The position numbers and the translations under genes are program-made. DNA of 64,000 bases from Microbacterium sp. YJN-G (GTDB lineage: Bacteria; Actinomycetota; Actinomycetes; Actinomycetales; Microbacteriaceae), in contig NZ_CP060402.1 of assembly GCF_015040615.1 (NCBI RefSeq), forward strand, positions 992,001 through 1,056,000, given 5' to 3'. Of the stretch, positions 1 through 10,327 are shown piece after piece. How positions within the stretch are numbered: the stretch's first letter is position 1; each line of letters begins with the position of its first letter. The notes beneath the pieces were generated by a model. It was not told the DNA's origin. It saw only the letters and a list, made by a program, of their open reading frames with translations, and did not search any database.

Positions 1-459
1 ACGGTCAACCGGCTGCGCGCCCGGTTCCCCGAGCTGCACAATCCGCCGTCGGATGACATCTGCTACGCCACCCAGAACCGCCAGGTCGCGATCAAGAAGG
101 TCGCGAAGGATGCCGATCTGGTGATCGTGGTCGGCTCGGCGAACTCGTCGAACAGCGTGCGCCTGGTCGAGGTCGCCCTGGAGTACGGCGCCAAGGCCGC
201 CTACCGCGTCGACTACGCCGACGAGGTGCAGCAGGAGTGGCTCGACGGCGTGCGCACCGTCGGCGTCACCAGTGGCGCCTCCGTGCCCGAGGTGCTCGTG
301 CGGGAGGTGCTAGAGGCGCTCAGCGAGGCCGGGTACGGCGACGTCGAAGAGGTGCGCACGGCCGAGGAGGACCTCATGTTCTCGCTGCCGAAGGAGCTTC
401 GCCAGGATTCCGCCGGCAAGCGCGACGAGCGTGCGCTCGGCGGGCGCTCGTCACGCTGA
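1..459 (+). CDS. ispH: 4-hydroxy-3-methylbut-2-enyl diphosphate reductase (IspH), 3' part
   Basis: C-terminal 152 residues of IspH, the 4Fe-4S enzyme that makes IPP and DMAPP in the last step of the MEP isoprenoid pathway. The gene is cut by the left edge, so no start is visible. Seen: [10 protein letters not shown], whose Cys (codon at 61-63) is a conserved cluster-ligand position, [10 protein letters not shown], and [10 protein letters not shown], all family hallmarks of the C-terminal domain. The tail after the last conserved block is short and charged. Identity is secure from these motifs; nothing can be said about the promoter or N-terminal half. Confidence 0.95.
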   Translation, partial: TVNRLRARFPELHNPPSDDICYATQNRQVAIKKVAKDADLVIVVGSANSSNSVRLVEVALEYGAKAAYRVDYADEVQQEWLDGVRTVGVTSGASVPEVLVREVLEALSEAGYGDVEEVRTAEEDLMFSLPKELRQDSAGKRDERALGGRSSR

Positions 460-526
460 CGCGCGGCTAGCCGAAGCATCCGCTCCTCACGGCGTGGCCC
501 AAGGCGCGGCCGCTAACGTGGATGCC

Positions 527-1045
527 ATGAGCACCGACCGGCCGCAGTACGGCGAGTACGCGACTCCCGACGAGCAGAGGATCCGCGCGGGCCTGCCGCC
601 CCTGGGAGCCGACCCCGCGCCTCCCGCCCCGCCGGCGCCCGTGCCTGCCCCGAGCGCAGCGCGGCCCGCGACGAGCGGAGCCGGTCGCCTCGTCACCTTC
701 GCTCTGCTCGGCTTCGGCCTGTTCAACGTGCTCTCCTCCATCCCCGGGTTCCTCGATCTGCCGCGCACCCTCACCGAGTCGATGCGGATCCTCGGACTCG
801 AGGGCGAGTTCACGAACGTCGCCGCCGCCCGCAACTGGGGCGTCATCGCCCTGATCGTGCTGATGGCCGGCTACGCCGCCACCGTCTGGCTCTCGGTGCG
901 CAGGATGAGGGCCGGTGCATCGTCGTGGTGGGTGCCGCTGGTCGGATTCGTCGTGACGATGTTCGCCGTCTCGCTGTGCCTCTCGGTGCCCATGTTCGGC
1001 GATCCCGCCTTCACCCAGGGGATGCTCACGCCGCCGGCCGGATAG
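527..1045 (+). CDS. Small membrane protein, DUF6264-like
   Basis: 172 residues. Residues 1-52 form a Pro/Ala-rich cytoplasmic-looking tail. Hydrophobic segments follow at about 54-74, 104-124 and 133-157. The layout resembles the DUF6264 family of Microbacteriaceae, an assignment from memory that is not certain; no function is known. The ATG at 527 is chosen because a -10 hexamer TAACGT lies at 514-519, leaving 7 nt, the leaderless arrangement repeated across this window. An in-frame GTG further upstream would overlap ispH and has no supporting signal. Confidence 0.75.
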   Translation: MSTDRPQYGEYATPDEQRIRAGLPPLGADPAPPAPPAPVPAPSAARPATSGAGRLVTFALLGFGLFNVLSSIPGFLDLPRTLTESMRILGLEGEFTNVAAARNWGVIALIVLMAGYAATVWLSVRRMRAGASSWWVPLVGFVVTMFAVSLCLSVPMFGDPAFTQGMLTPPAG

Positions 1046-1085
1046 CTGCCATGTCGCGCACACCGTCGCCGGGTAGCCTCGAGGT

Positions 1086-2369
1086 GTGCCAGCAGATCAG
1101 ATCGCGTTCCATGTGACCTACGCATCCGTCGACTCCGGCGACGGATCGGATCCGAGCGCCGACACCGAGCGCATCCTGCGCGATCAGCGCGTGCTCGCCG
1201 CCGTGCGCGGCTTCGACGGCGATGAGATGACCGTGCTCATCCCGGTCACCGAGAGCGGCGCGGTCGTCGCCCTCGACGACGGTGACCGGCTGCGCTTCGA
1301 CCTCAGCGCGTCCGAGTTGGGCGGACTGTTCGCGGACCAGGGACTCGCCCTGCAGCTCGGCCTCACCGACGACGAGTTCGACGAGTTCGACGAAGAGGCT
1401 CTCGAAGCCGTCGACGCGGAACTCGAGCAGGAGTACGGCGAGGCGTTCGAACACCTCGACGACCCGGCCGACTCCCCGCACGAGCTGACCGGGTTCGGGA
1501 TGCCGGAGGATGCCGACGACGCCGATGGCGACCTGTTCGCCCCCGAGCCGGTGCGCGTGGTGGAGTTCTCGCGGAGGGGGCCCTGGGCAGCGCGTGTGAC
1601 TGCCCAGCTGCTGGACACCGAGGTGGCCTACCTCGAAGCCGGCACGTGGTCGGCGTACCGGTATCGCACGGACCGCGCACGCGGCGCCGTCACCGGCGGG
1701 AGCGACGACGCGCCCGTGATCGAGGTCAACATCCCGCAGCACGGCGAGCCATGGGTCGAGGTGACCGGTGAGCACGGCCTCGCCGCCGGGTTCTGGCCGA
1801 ACGCCGAGCGCCTCACGCGCCCCGTGCTCGACATCGACGCGATCACCGTGCCCGAGAGCGCCGCACTGTACCGGCGGATGCTGAGTGAGGCGGACGGCGC
1901 CCGCGACGACCTCACCGCGCTGGGAATGGGCCAGGCGGTCGACGCCGAGGCGGCGCTGCAGGCCTGCCTGCCCGAGGCGCTCGGCGGCATCGCCGGTGAG
2001 GATGCCCGACTGCGCGCCTTCGTCGCCGCCTTCGGCGTGCCCGTCTCGCTCATCGACGCGGGATTCGACGAGAACGGGGCGGGGCGTCGCTTCGCCCCGC
2101 GCGGCTGGGCGCGCACAGCCGGCGACCTGCTGCTCGGAGGGATCATCGAGACGATCCCGCTGACCCGTCGCGACCGGCCGGTCGCGCGGATCGCCCGGTT
2201 CCTGCGCAAGCGCCCCGTGGTGGGCGCTGCCGTCAGCACCGCCGAACTCGCCGCGGGCGTGGCGCTCAGCGGCGGCCGGTCACGGCTCGGCCGCGGCATC
2301 GGCATCCTGCTGATCATCGATGCGATCGCCGACCTCGTCATCTGGACCATCCGGATGCGGCGGCGCTGA
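1086..2369 (+). CDS. Uncharacterised acidic protein with C-terminal hydrophobic segment
   Basis: 427 residues, not recognised. The first half is strongly acidic, with Asp/Glu-rich stretches around residues 95-160. The middle is soluble and of mixed composition. The last ~60 residues contain two hydrophobic stretches (AAVSTAELAAGVAL and GILLIIDAIADLVIW) and end with the basic tail MRRR, so the protein may be tail-anchored or membrane-associated. GTG start at 1086, with -10 TAGCCT at 1074-1079 leaving 6 nt, so probably leaderless. It converges on the DUF2231 gene. No catalytic motif was found. Confidence 0.75.
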   Translation: MPADQIAFHVTYASVDSGDGSDPSADTERILRDQRVLAAVRGFDGDEMTVLIPVTESGAVVALDDGDRLRFDLSASELGGLFADQGLALQLGLTDDEFDEFDEEALEAVDAELEQEYGEAFEHLDDPADSPHELTGFGMPEDADDADGDLFAPEPVRVVEFSRRGPWAARVTAQLLDTEVAYLEAGTWSAYRYRTDRARGAVTGGSDDAPVIEVNIPQHGEPWVEVTGEHGLAAGFWPNAERLTRPVLDIDAITVPESAALYRRMLSEADGARDDLTALGMGQAVDAEAALQACLPEALGGIAGEDARLRAFVAAFGVPVSLIDAGFDENGAGRRFAPRGWARTAGDLLLGGIIETIPLTRRDRPVARIARFLRKRPVVGAAVSTAELAAGVALSGGRSRLGRGIGILLIIDAIADLVIWTIRMRRR

Positions 2370-2439
2370 GCCGGTCGCAGGACTGAACCGGTCGCGGTAC
2401 TGACCGACCGGCGGACGGATGCAGTCGGAGCGTGGCGGC

Positions 2440-2928
2440 TCAGCCGCCCCACACCGAGCGGGCACCGGCGTCGCCGGTCAGCACGGTCACCACGATCGTG
2501 CCGCCCGCCGCAACCACCGCGGCCGCCGCGACCGCCACCCCGACGGCCCTGGCGGCTGCGGGCTTCGTGCGGCGCAGCCGCGGCAGCATCCGGTCGGCGG
2601 CCTGCACCGCGACGGCGGCGACGAGCAGTGCGATCGTCCACGGGATCAGCATCAGCCCCAGTGCCTCGTGGGTGACGACGGACGGCGTTCGGCCGACCGT
2701 GTCGGCCAGCGCCTCACCGGCCAAAACGGTCAGCGGCACCAGACCCGCCACCAGCAGCGCGGCGATCGGCGGGGCGTAGCCGAGCCGGCGGCGCGCCACC
2801 GGCCACAGTGCGGCCAGCGCGACAGCGACGGCCGTGAGCGGCGTCAGCACGACTGCGGCGTGCACGAGCAGCGGATGCAGCGGCAGCCCGGCGATGCGGA
2901 ACGCGTCGGTGTCGGCGAAGATGTCCAT
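2440..2928 (-). CDS. DUF2231 family integral membrane protein
   Basis: 162 residues with four predicted membrane segments. The N-terminal motif LPLHPLLVHAAVVLTPL is typical of the DUF2231 (COG4244) family, small membrane proteins sometimes suggested to bind haem through conserved His. Function unproven. The ATG at 2928 is preferred because the family motif then starts at about residue 15; an in-frame ATG 23 codons upstream would add a basic stretch that covers the intergenic palindrome. The gene is divergent from the ECF sigma gene, with 85 bp between them. Confidence 0.8.
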   Translation of the reverse strand: MDIFADTDAFRIAGLPLHPLLVHAAVVLTPLTAVAVALAALWPVARRRLGYAPPIAALLVAGLVPLTVLAGEALADTVGRTPSVVTHEALGLMLIPWTIALLVAAVAVQAADRMLPRLRRTKPAAARAVGVAVAAAAVVAAGGTIVVTVLTGDAGARSVWGG

Positions 2929-2955
2929 ACGAGAAGAACGCGGTCCGCGCCTGTC

Positions 2956-2973
2956 CGGTTCACCGGTGAACCG
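2956..2973. promoter_or_regulatory. 18-bp perfect palindrome between divergent genes
   Basis: CGGTTCACCGGTGAACCG reads the same on both strands. It lies in the 85-bp gap between the DUF2231 gene and the ECF sigma gene, the usual position for a dimeric repressor site or shared operator. The regulator is not known from this sequence. Confidence 0.5.
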
Positions 2974-3013
2974 AAGACCTCTCCGCCTCGTGCTCATCGT
3001 GAGGAGGCGTTCT

Positions 3014-3520
3014 GTGACCGAAGAGGACGATGAGCGGCTGACGGCCCTCTACGAGCTGCATGCGGGGCCGATCCGGCGGTATGTAGTGAGCATCACCGGC
3101 AGCACCGGGTCGGCGGACGACATCGTGCAGGAGACACTGCTGCGTGCGTGGCGCACGCCGCGGATCCTCGCGCAGGATCCGACGACGTCGCGGGCGTGGA
3201 TGATCACGGTGGCCAGGCACATCGTGATCGACGAGGCCCGCAGTGCCCGGCGGCGGCATGAGCATCCGGTGGCCGAGATCCCCGAGCGTGCGACCGACGA
3301 TCAGACCGACCGGTTGTTCGACGCGCTGCTGATCCAGGACGCGCTGGCCACGCTCAGCGCCGATCATCGGGACGTGGTGGTCTCGGCCTACTACCGGGGT
3401 CGCAGCGTCGCCGAGATCGCATCGGGACTGGGAATCCCCGAGGGCACGGTCAAATCGAGAATGCACTACGGGCTGCGGGCGCTGCGTCTCGCGCTGCAGG
3501 AGAGAGGGGTGACCCGATGA
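3014..3520 (+). CDS. ECF-type RNA polymerase sigma factor (SigL/SigK-like)
   Basis: 168 residues. Region 2 is visible near residues 10-80 (LYELHAGPIRRYV, DDIVQETLLRAWR) and region 4 near 110-165 (LSADHRDVVVSAYYRG, VAEIASGLGIPEGTVKSR). These are the -10- and -35-recognising domains of group 4 sigma factors. The GTG at 3014 follows an exposed GAGGAGG ribosome site at 3000-3006; longer in-frame starts would run into the divergent gene. It overlaps the next gene by ATGA and is followed by a lipoprotein, the same order as sigma/anti-sigma/exported protein units of other actinobacteria. Its activity is presumably held by the downstream anti-sigma factor. Confidence 0.93.
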   Translation: MTEEDDERLTALYELHAGPIRRYVVSITGSTGSADDIVQETLLRAWRTPRILAQDPTTSRAWMITVARHIVIDEARSARRRHEHPVAEIPERATDDQTDRLFDALLIQDALATLSADHRDVVVSAYYRGRSVAEIASGLGIPEGTVKSRMHYGLRALRLALQERGVTR

Positions 3521-4173
3521 ACCGGGATCACGAGCGGTACGCCTCATGGGATGCCGCCTACGCGCTGGGGGCGCTGTCAGGGGCCGAGCGCGCCGAATTC
3601 GAAGAGCACCTGGCCGGATGCGCACTCTGCCGCGAGGCCGTCGCAGAGCTGGGTCCGACAGTCTCCCTGCTGTCGCGGCTGAGTGCCGCCGATGCTGAGC
3701 AGGCCGGCGAGGTCACCGACTCGGGGTCGGTGCGCGTGCTGGCCGCCGCCCGCGAGAAGCGCCGTGCACGCCGGCGACTGGTGGTGTGGGCATCCGGGAT
3801 CGCCGCGGCGGTCGTCGTCGCGACCGTCGTCTCGGTGTCGCTGCTCGCACCGCGCCCGCCGGTGGCGCTCGCCATGCAGCCGGTGGACGGCGCACCCGTC
3901 ACCGCGTCGGTGGCGGTGACGACGGTGCCGTGGGGCACCAAGCTCGACATCGTCTGCGAGTACGACGGGTATCAGGCCGCCGGGGCGAAGGGACAGTACG
4001 TGCTGGCCGTGGTGAGCACCGACGGCACGACGACCATGCTGTCGACCTGGAACGTCGTGCCGGGCGCGACGGCCCGCCTCTCGGCCGGAACGGCGCTGCC
4101 CGAATCCGACATCCGCTCGATCGAGATCCGCGACGCATCCGGCACCGCGGTGGTGCGTCACGCGCTCGGCTGA
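3517..4173 (+). CDS. Zinc-finger anti-sigma factor, RskA-like
   Basis: 218 residues. A zinc-associated anti-sigma motif is visible at H31-x3-C35-x2-C38 (HLAGCALC), within a helical N-terminal domain that should clamp the partner sigma factor. One membrane helix lies at about 88-111, and the remaining ~105 residues form an extracytoplasmic domain of the RskA C-terminal type. Family knowledge: regulated proteolysis of such proteins releases the sigma factor in response to an outside signal. ATGA overlap with the sigma gene supports coupled, near-equimolar synthesis. The signal is unknown. Confidence 0.92.
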   Translation: MNRDHERYASWDAAYALGALSGAERAEFEEHLAGCALCREAVAELGPTVSLLSRLSAADAEQAGEVTDSGSVRVLAAAREKRRARRRLVVWASGIAAAVVVATVVSVSLLAPRPPVALAMQPVDGAPVTASVAVTTVPWGTKLDIVCEYDGYQAAGAKGQYVLAVVSTDGTTTMLSTWNVVPGATARLSAGTALPESDIRSIEIRDASGTAVVRHALG

Positions 4174-4246
4174 ACCGTTCGCCGCCCGGTCTCGTGTCAC
4201 GGGGGCGGGCACGAACACGCGGCCCGCCTGACGAAAGGACGGCATC

Positions 4247-4765
4247 ATGCGCAAGGCATTCGCGATCGGCGGCCTCGCCCTCGCACTCGTGCTCGCCGGC
4301 TGCGGAGGTGGCACGGCCGACACCGATCCGGGGATGGGTGATGACGGCGGATCCGGCTACGGTGCGCCGTCGTCCGAGTCCTCGTCCGAGGCGTCGGAGC
4401 CGGCGGCATCCGGGAGTGATCTCATGGTCGCCGACAGCTCGCTCGGCGAGATCGTCGTGACCGGCGACAGGATGACGGCGTACATGTTCGACAACGACAC
4501 CCAGGGTGCGGACGCCAGCTCGTGCACGGGCGACTGCCTGACCAAGTGGCCGCCGATCCTCACCGAATCCGAGATGCCCGAAGTGGAGGGCGTGACCGGC
4601 GAGCTGGGCACGATCGAGACCCCTGAGGGCGACCTGCAGATCACGCTCGACGGCTGGCCGCTGTACACCTTCGCCGGTGACGCGGCCGCGGGCGACGTGA
4701 ACGGCCAGGGCGTCGGCGGCATCTGGTGGGTGCTCACCCCGGCGGGGGAGAAGATCGAGGGCTGA
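4247..4765 (+). CDS. Lipoprotein with Y-x4-D repeats (COG4315 family)
   Basis: 172 residues. The signal peptide ends in lipobox LAGC with Cys19, followed by a Gly/Ser/Glu-rich linker to about residue 60. The mature domain has two related blocks carrying Y-x4-D motifs (YMFDND, YTFAGD) and a Cys pair in SSCTGDCLTKWPP. This matches the secreted COG4315 family, of unknown biochemical role. The ATG has a GAAAGGA ribosome site. It lies 73 bp after the anti-sigma gene on the same strand, so it is probably a target of, or co-transcribed with, the ECF system. Confidence 0.85.
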   Translation: MRKAFAIGGLALALVLAGCGGGTADTDPGMGDDGGSGYGAPSSESSSEASEPAASGSDLMVADSSLGEIVVTGDRMTAYMFDNDTQGADASSCTGDCLTKWPPILTESEMPEVEGVTGELGTIETPEGDLQITLDGWPLYTFAGDAAAGDVNGQGVGGIWWVLTPAGEKIEG

Positions 4766-4788
4766 GGTCCCGCCGATCCGGTGATCCG

Positions 4789-4824
4789 CCCCGTGCGGTC
4801 CGCAACGGGGCCGGCCGCACGGGG
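4789..4824. terminator. Hairpin between convergent genes
   Basis: Perfect arms CCCCGTGCGG (4789-4798) and CCGCACGGGG (4815-4824). The position, between the lipoprotein gene and ehuA reading toward it, fits a bidirectional terminator. No T-run is present. Confidence 0.5.
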
Positions 4825-4867
4825 CCCGGTCACGAGTTCAGCGCACTCCCGGTCAGCGCACAGCCGG

Positions 4868-5666
<799 letters not shown>

Positions 5667-5683
<17 letters not shown>

Positions 5684-6329
5684 GGCGCTTCTCCAATCGC
5701 CCGATGAGCAGCGAGGTCGGGTAGCTCGCGACGAGGAACAGGATCCCCGCCATGGTGATGGCTTCGATGAACCGGAAGTGCGATCCGCCGTACAGCTGGG
5801 CGGCGCGCACCATGTCGGTGACGGTGATGACCGCGAGGAACGGGGTCTCCTTGAACATCGAGATGACATAGTTGCCGAGTGCAGGCAGCGTCGAGCGCAG
5901 CGCCTGCGGGATGACGACCGCCGACCAGGTGCGGCGGCGCGACATCGACAGGGCGGTCGCGGCCTCCCACTGCCCGCGGGGCACCGCATCGATCCCGGCG
6001 CGGTACACCTCGGCCATGTAGGTGGCGTAGTGGATGCCGAAGATGATGATGCCCAGCGTCAGCGGCGGCACGGTGACGAAGGCGTAGTACGCGAACAGCA
6101 GCTGCACGACCAGCGGGGTCATGCGGATGAAGTTCATCACGAAAGTCAGAAGCCCGGCGACGGGGCGGGGGGTGCTCTTGCGTGCCAGCGCGATGATGAG
6201 CCCCAGCACCGCGGCGATGAGGCTTCCGAGCACGGTCACGTAGAGGGTGACGGTGAGGAAGGCCCACAGCATGTCGGGGAGCGCGGCGAAGACGTGGTCC
6301 CAGTTCCAGATGACGCGTTCGTCGTTCAT
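5667..6329 (-). CDS. ehuD: Ectoine/hydroxyectoine-type ABC transporter permease
   Basis: 220 residues with about five membrane helices. It carries the inner-membrane component loop of polar amino-acid permeases (EVYRAGIDAVPRGQWEAATALSMS, shown here only in part: EVYRAGIDAVPRGQWEA). It pairs with EhuC to form the channel that takes substrate from EhuB. ATG at 6329 overlaps the ehuC stop by 4 nt (ATGA), and its own end overlaps the likely TTG start of ehuA, so the operon is tightly coupled. Substrate is inferred from ehuB. Confidence 0.85.
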
Positions 6330-7051
6330 GCGCGATCCCCTTCCGCGTCGACGGTGGGCGCCGCGACCGCTTCACGCAGCCGGGTGCCCTGACCGAGGCG
6401 GTGCTTGGCGCGTGCTTCGAGGGCGTTCATGGCGAGCGTGAGGATGTAGGCGATCACGAAGTAGACGACCAGTCCCAGGGAGTAGGCGAAGAACACGTCG
6501 GTGTCGACGCGCAGCCGGTTCAGCTCGGCGGTGAGGTCGACGATGGTGATCAGGTAGACCACGGCGGTGCCCTTGAGCAGCTGGATCAGCAGGTTGGTCA
6601 GCGACGGGATCATCAGTGCCCACGCCTGCGGGAAGACCACGCGCCACATGCGCTGGGCGCGCGACAGGCTGAGCGCCGTCGTCGCCTCCCACTGCCCGCG
6701 CGGCACGGCGTTGATCGAACCGCGCACCACCTCGGCGCCGTAGGCGCCGTAGTTCAGACCCAGGCCGAGGATGCCGACCAGCACGGGCGGCAGTTCGAGG
6801 TTGAAGGGCGGCAGCGGAAGCACGAAGAACAGGAAGAACAGCTGCACCAGCAGTGAGGTGCCGCGGAACACCTCGATCACGATGCGCGCGAAGCCGCGCA
6901 GCACGATGTTCTCGAACCGGGCCAGCAGGCCCAGTGCGATGGCGATGGCGAACGCCAGCAGGGCGCCGCCCACCGTGAGCTCGACGGTGATCAGCAGACC
7001 GTCGAACAGGTAGGGCAGCGCCCGCTGGAGCGCCTCGAGATTCTCTGTCAC
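6326..7051 (-). CDS. ehuC: Ectoine/hydroxyectoine-type ABC transporter permease
   Basis: 241 residues, HisM/ArtQ-type permease with about five membrane helices. The coupling loop EVVRGSINAVPRGQWEA is near residues 120-136. It forms the heteromeric membrane channel with EhuD. GTG at 7051, 15 nt after the ehuB stop, without a clear ribosome site, so translation is probably coupled to ehuB. The C-terminal basic tail (EARAKHRLGQ) is cytoplasmic. Confidence 0.85.
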   Translation of the reverse strand: MTENLEALQRALPYLFDGLLITVELTVGGALLAFAIAIALGLLARFENIVLRGFARIVIEVFRGTSLLVQLFFLFFVLPLPPFNLELPPVLVGILGLGLNYGAYGAEVVRGSINAVPRGQWEATTALSLSRAQRMWRVVFPQAWALMIPSLTNLLIQLLKGTAVVYLITIVDLTAELNRLRVDTDVFFAYSLGLVVYFVIAYILTLAMNALEARAKHRLGQGTRLREAVAAPTVDAEGDRA

Positions 7052-7066
7052 GTCAGGGGAGGGGTG

Positions 7067-7966
7067 TCAGCCGAGGTCGCCCGCGCAGAGCTGCTCGGTG
7101 GTGAGGTCGGCGGGCGGCAGGTTCTCGGCGGTGAATCCGAACGGCTCGACCAGGTCGAGGTAGGCCTGCTCGTCGCCGGTGATCTTCGCCAGCTCCTCGT
7201 TGTAGGCCTTGAGCAGCTCGGTGTCCTCCTTGCGGAAGACGGTCGCTCCTGCGCCGATCTGCTCGACGCCGTCGATCTCCTGCACGAACGCCCCGGTGGT
7301 CTCGAGGTCGTCGCTGTCCTTGGTCATCCAGTTCAGCGACACGGCGGTCAGGGCGAAGGCATCCGCCCGGCCCGACTGCACCGCCTCGAGACCGGCGGTG
7401 GCGCTGTCGACCTTGATGACGTCGGTGATGCCGAGATCCTCGGCGTAGCCCTCTTCGATGGCTCCCGACTGCACGGCCAGGGTGACCTCGCCGTTCGCGG
7501 CGACCGAGTCGAGGTCGCTGAGGTTCTGCGGGTTGCCCTTCGGCACCGCCAGCGTGGTGGTGTACATGATCTCGGGGTCGCTGAAGGCGGCCTGCTTGCA
7601 GCGATCGGGCAGGATCGACATGCCCGCGCTGATGACATCCCAGCGGCCGGCGTTCAGGCCCGGGATGAGCGAGTTCCAGTCGACCTCCTCGACCTTGATG
7701 TCGTCGATGCCGAGGTTGCTGAAGATCTCCTTGTGCAGGGCGACGGTGGCGCCGGTCGGCTCGCCGTCCTCGACCCACGAGTAGGGGCGCTCGGATGCCA
7801 CGGCGAGCGTGATGGTGCCGGACTCCTGCGCCTTCTCGAGCGTCGTCTGGGCGCCCTCGGCGGCGTCGCCTCCGCCGTTGCCGCCGTCGGCTGCCGAGCA
7901 GCCGGCGAGGGCGAGTGTGATCACTCCCAGTGCGGCGAGTGCGATTCGGGGCGTGCGCGTGCTCAT
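7067..7966 (-). CDS. ehuB: Ectoine/hydroxyectoine-type substrate-binding lipoprotein
   Basis: 299 residues. Lipobox LAGC with Cys23, then a type II periplasmic-binding fold of the amino-acid family. The stretch NSLIPGLNAGRWDVISAGM followed by LPDRCKQAAFSDPE closely follows the EhuB signature (LIPGLxAGRFD..AAGM..TPERC), which is why ectoine/hydroxyectoine is proposed as substrate; related amino-acid ligands are not excluded. ATG at 7966 has the site AGGAGG. First gene of ehuBCDA; promoter and operators lie at 7967-8176, shared with the divergent GntR regulator. Confidence 0.85.
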   Translation of the reverse strand: MSTRTPRIALAALGVITLALAGCSAADGGNGGGDAAEGAQTTLEKAQESGTITLAVASERPYSWVEDGEPTGATVALHKEIFSNLGIDDIKVEEVDWNSLIPGLNAGRWDVISAGMSILPDRCKQAAFSDPEIMYTTTLAVPKGNPQNLSDLDSVAANGEVTLAVQSGAIEEGYAEDLGITDVIKVDSATAGLEAVQSGRADAFALTAVSLNWMTKDSDDLETTGAFVQEIDGVEQIGAGATVFRKEDTELLKAYNEELAKITGDEQAYLDLVEPFGFTAENLPPADLTTEQLCAGDLG

Positions 7967-8032
7967 GTTGCTCCTCCTGGTGACCGTGGGTCGCGGCCAG
8001 GGTGGGTCGCGACCGCGGAACACGATACGGGA

Positions 8033-8076
8033 GATTGTCTACCTGCGTACAATCGGACGTGCAGATTGTCGACAAT
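8033..8076. promoter_or_regulatory. Probable FCD-GntR operators between ehuB and its regulator
   Basis: Two inverted repeats lie side by side: GATTGT (8033-8038) with ACAATC (8049-8054), and the perfect 12-bp palindrome ATTGTCGACAAT (8065-8076). A further GACAAT half-site lies at 8128-8133. TTGTnnACAA-like palindromes are typical binding sites of FCD/FadR-type GntR regulators. They occupy the 210-bp divergent region, so binding could control both directions. Confidence 0.65.
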
Positions 8077-8176
8077 GAGACAAAAATGTTGCCCCGGGTG
8101 CTGAGATGATCGCGGCAGTGCACAGGGGACAATTGAGAGACGACGCAACAGGCGTCCAGCGGATGAGGAGATCCAT

Positions 8177-8944
8177 ATGCCCCGTGACCTGCCGCGCTCC
8201 GTCGGCCGGGCGGCCGTGCTGCGCGTGCCGCGGCTGTCGACCGTCGACCTCATCGCGATCGAGTTGCGCAAGGCGATCTTCTCCGGAGCGCTCGCCGTGG
8301 GCGCATCACTCGGCGAGGTCGAGATCGCCGCACAGCTGGGGGTGAGCCGCGGGCCGCTGCGCGAGGCCGCGCAGCGGCTGGTGCAGGAGGGCATCCTGGT
8401 CGCCGTGCCCGGACGCGGCATGAGTGTCGCCTCGATCGAGGGCGACGACATCGCGGATGTCTACGAGATGCGGCTGGCCATCGAGGCCCAGGCGGCGCGA
8501 CGCGTCGCGCGCACCGCGGATGTCGAGGCGCTGGGCCGGGTCAGGCAGGCTTTCGACGATCTGGCCGCAGCCAGCGAGGGCGACGATGCGCGCGCGATCG
8601 GCGATGCGGATCTGGAGTTCCACCAGGTGCTCGTCGATGCGGCCGGAAGCGAGCGGATGACCCGGGCGATGGCGACGCTGGTGATGCAGACCCGCATCGT
8701 GAGCTTCAGCGTCGTCGACGGCTACTCGGTGCGCCGATCGATCTCGCCGACGTACCAGGTGCTGCTGGACGCGCTGGGCGCAGGAGACGCTGAGGCGGCC
8801 ATCGCGGCACTGGAGAAGCAGTTCTCGGATGCCGTGTCACGCCTGCGCGGCGATGTCGAGGTCGACACGGTCGAGGTCGACGTCGAGGAGTCCGGCCAGG
8901 TCTTCCAACCGATCGGCTCCGCTGAGCTGTCTCCCGGGTCCTGA
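8177..8944 (+). CDS. FCD/GntR family transcriptional regulator of the ehu operon
   Basis: 255 residues. The N-terminal winged helix (VEIAAQLGVSRGPLREAAQRL, given here as IAAQLGVSRGPLREA) is at about residues 40-75 and is followed by an all-helical FCD ligand domain (DLEFHQVLVDAAG, LLDALGAGDAEAAIAALEKQ). Two positions that are usually metal-binding His in FCD domains look changed here (TYQVLLDAL for xHxxIxxAI, and EKQF near the end). ATG at 8177 has the site GAGGAG. It is divergent from ehuBCDA, so local control of ectoine uptake is inferred. The last 20 residues are a Val/Asp-rich tail. Confidence 0.85.
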   Translation: MPRDLPRSVGRAAVLRVPRLSTVDLIAIELRKAIFSGALAVGASLGEVEIAAQLGVSRGPLREAAQRLVQEGILVAVPGRGMSVASIEGDDIADVYEMRLAIEAQAARRVARTADVEALGRVRQAFDDLAAASEGDDARAIGDADLEFHQVLVDAAGSERMTRAMATLVMQTRIVSFSVVDGYSVRRSISPTYQVLLDALGAGDAEAAIAALEKQFSDAVSRLRGDVEVDTVEVDVEESGQVFQPIGSAELSPGS

Positions 8945-8961
8945 GCGAGGCGTTCGGGACA

Positions 8962-9007
8962 ACGACGAAGGCGCCGCCGGATGACATCCGACGGCGCCTT
9001 CGTCGTT
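8962..9007. terminator. Strong bidirectional terminator hairpin
   Basis: Arms ACGACGAAGGCGCCG (8962-8976) and CGGCGCCTTCGTCGT (8992-9006 region) pair perfectly, with an inner CGGATG/CATCCG pair. It follows the regulator gene. Confidence 0.75.
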
Positions 9008-9030
9008 CCGGATCACTGACGGCCGGGGAA

Positions 9031-9066
9031 GAGCACGGCGTGTCGAGCCTGCGACACGCCGTGCTC
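9031..9066. terminator. Second terminator hairpin, for fba
   Basis: Perfect 15-bp arms GAGCACGGCGTGTCG (9031-9045) and CGACACGCCGTGCTC (9052-9066) with a 6-nt loop, 50 bp beyond the fba stop on the minus strand. Two strong hairpins stand back to back between convergent genes, which insulates the two units. Confidence 0.7.
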
Positions 9067-9115
9067 TCTTGGGGCTCGTCAGTAATAACGAATGTTCAGG
9101 CGAGACCGAGCTGGG

Positions 9116-10144
<1,029 letters not shown>

Positions 10145-10314
10145 GGGTTCTCCTGCTTCTGTGTGCGGGGGTCATGCTCACTTTAGCCGCGCGGATGCAG
10201 GTTCTTCTCGGCTGTTGCGCGCGCCCCGGATCTCGTTCTTGAGATGCTGTAAAGAACGGCGAATCCTTCACTCGGAAAGCGGGAAAACTCGCCGATTCCG
10301 ACCCTCGCGATGGT

Positions 10315-10320
10315 TAGGCT
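10315..10320 (+). promoter_or_regulatory. -10 element of glpX (leaderless)
   Basis: TAGGCT, 7 nt before the ATG at 10328; the transcript would begin at or next to the start codon. Confidence 0.6.
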
Positions 10321-10327
10321 GACCGGC

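Noticed and set aside
2419..3033. Plus-strand open frame over the DUF2231 gene
   Set aside because: The minus-strand frame has a clear membrane family motif and the plus frame does not.
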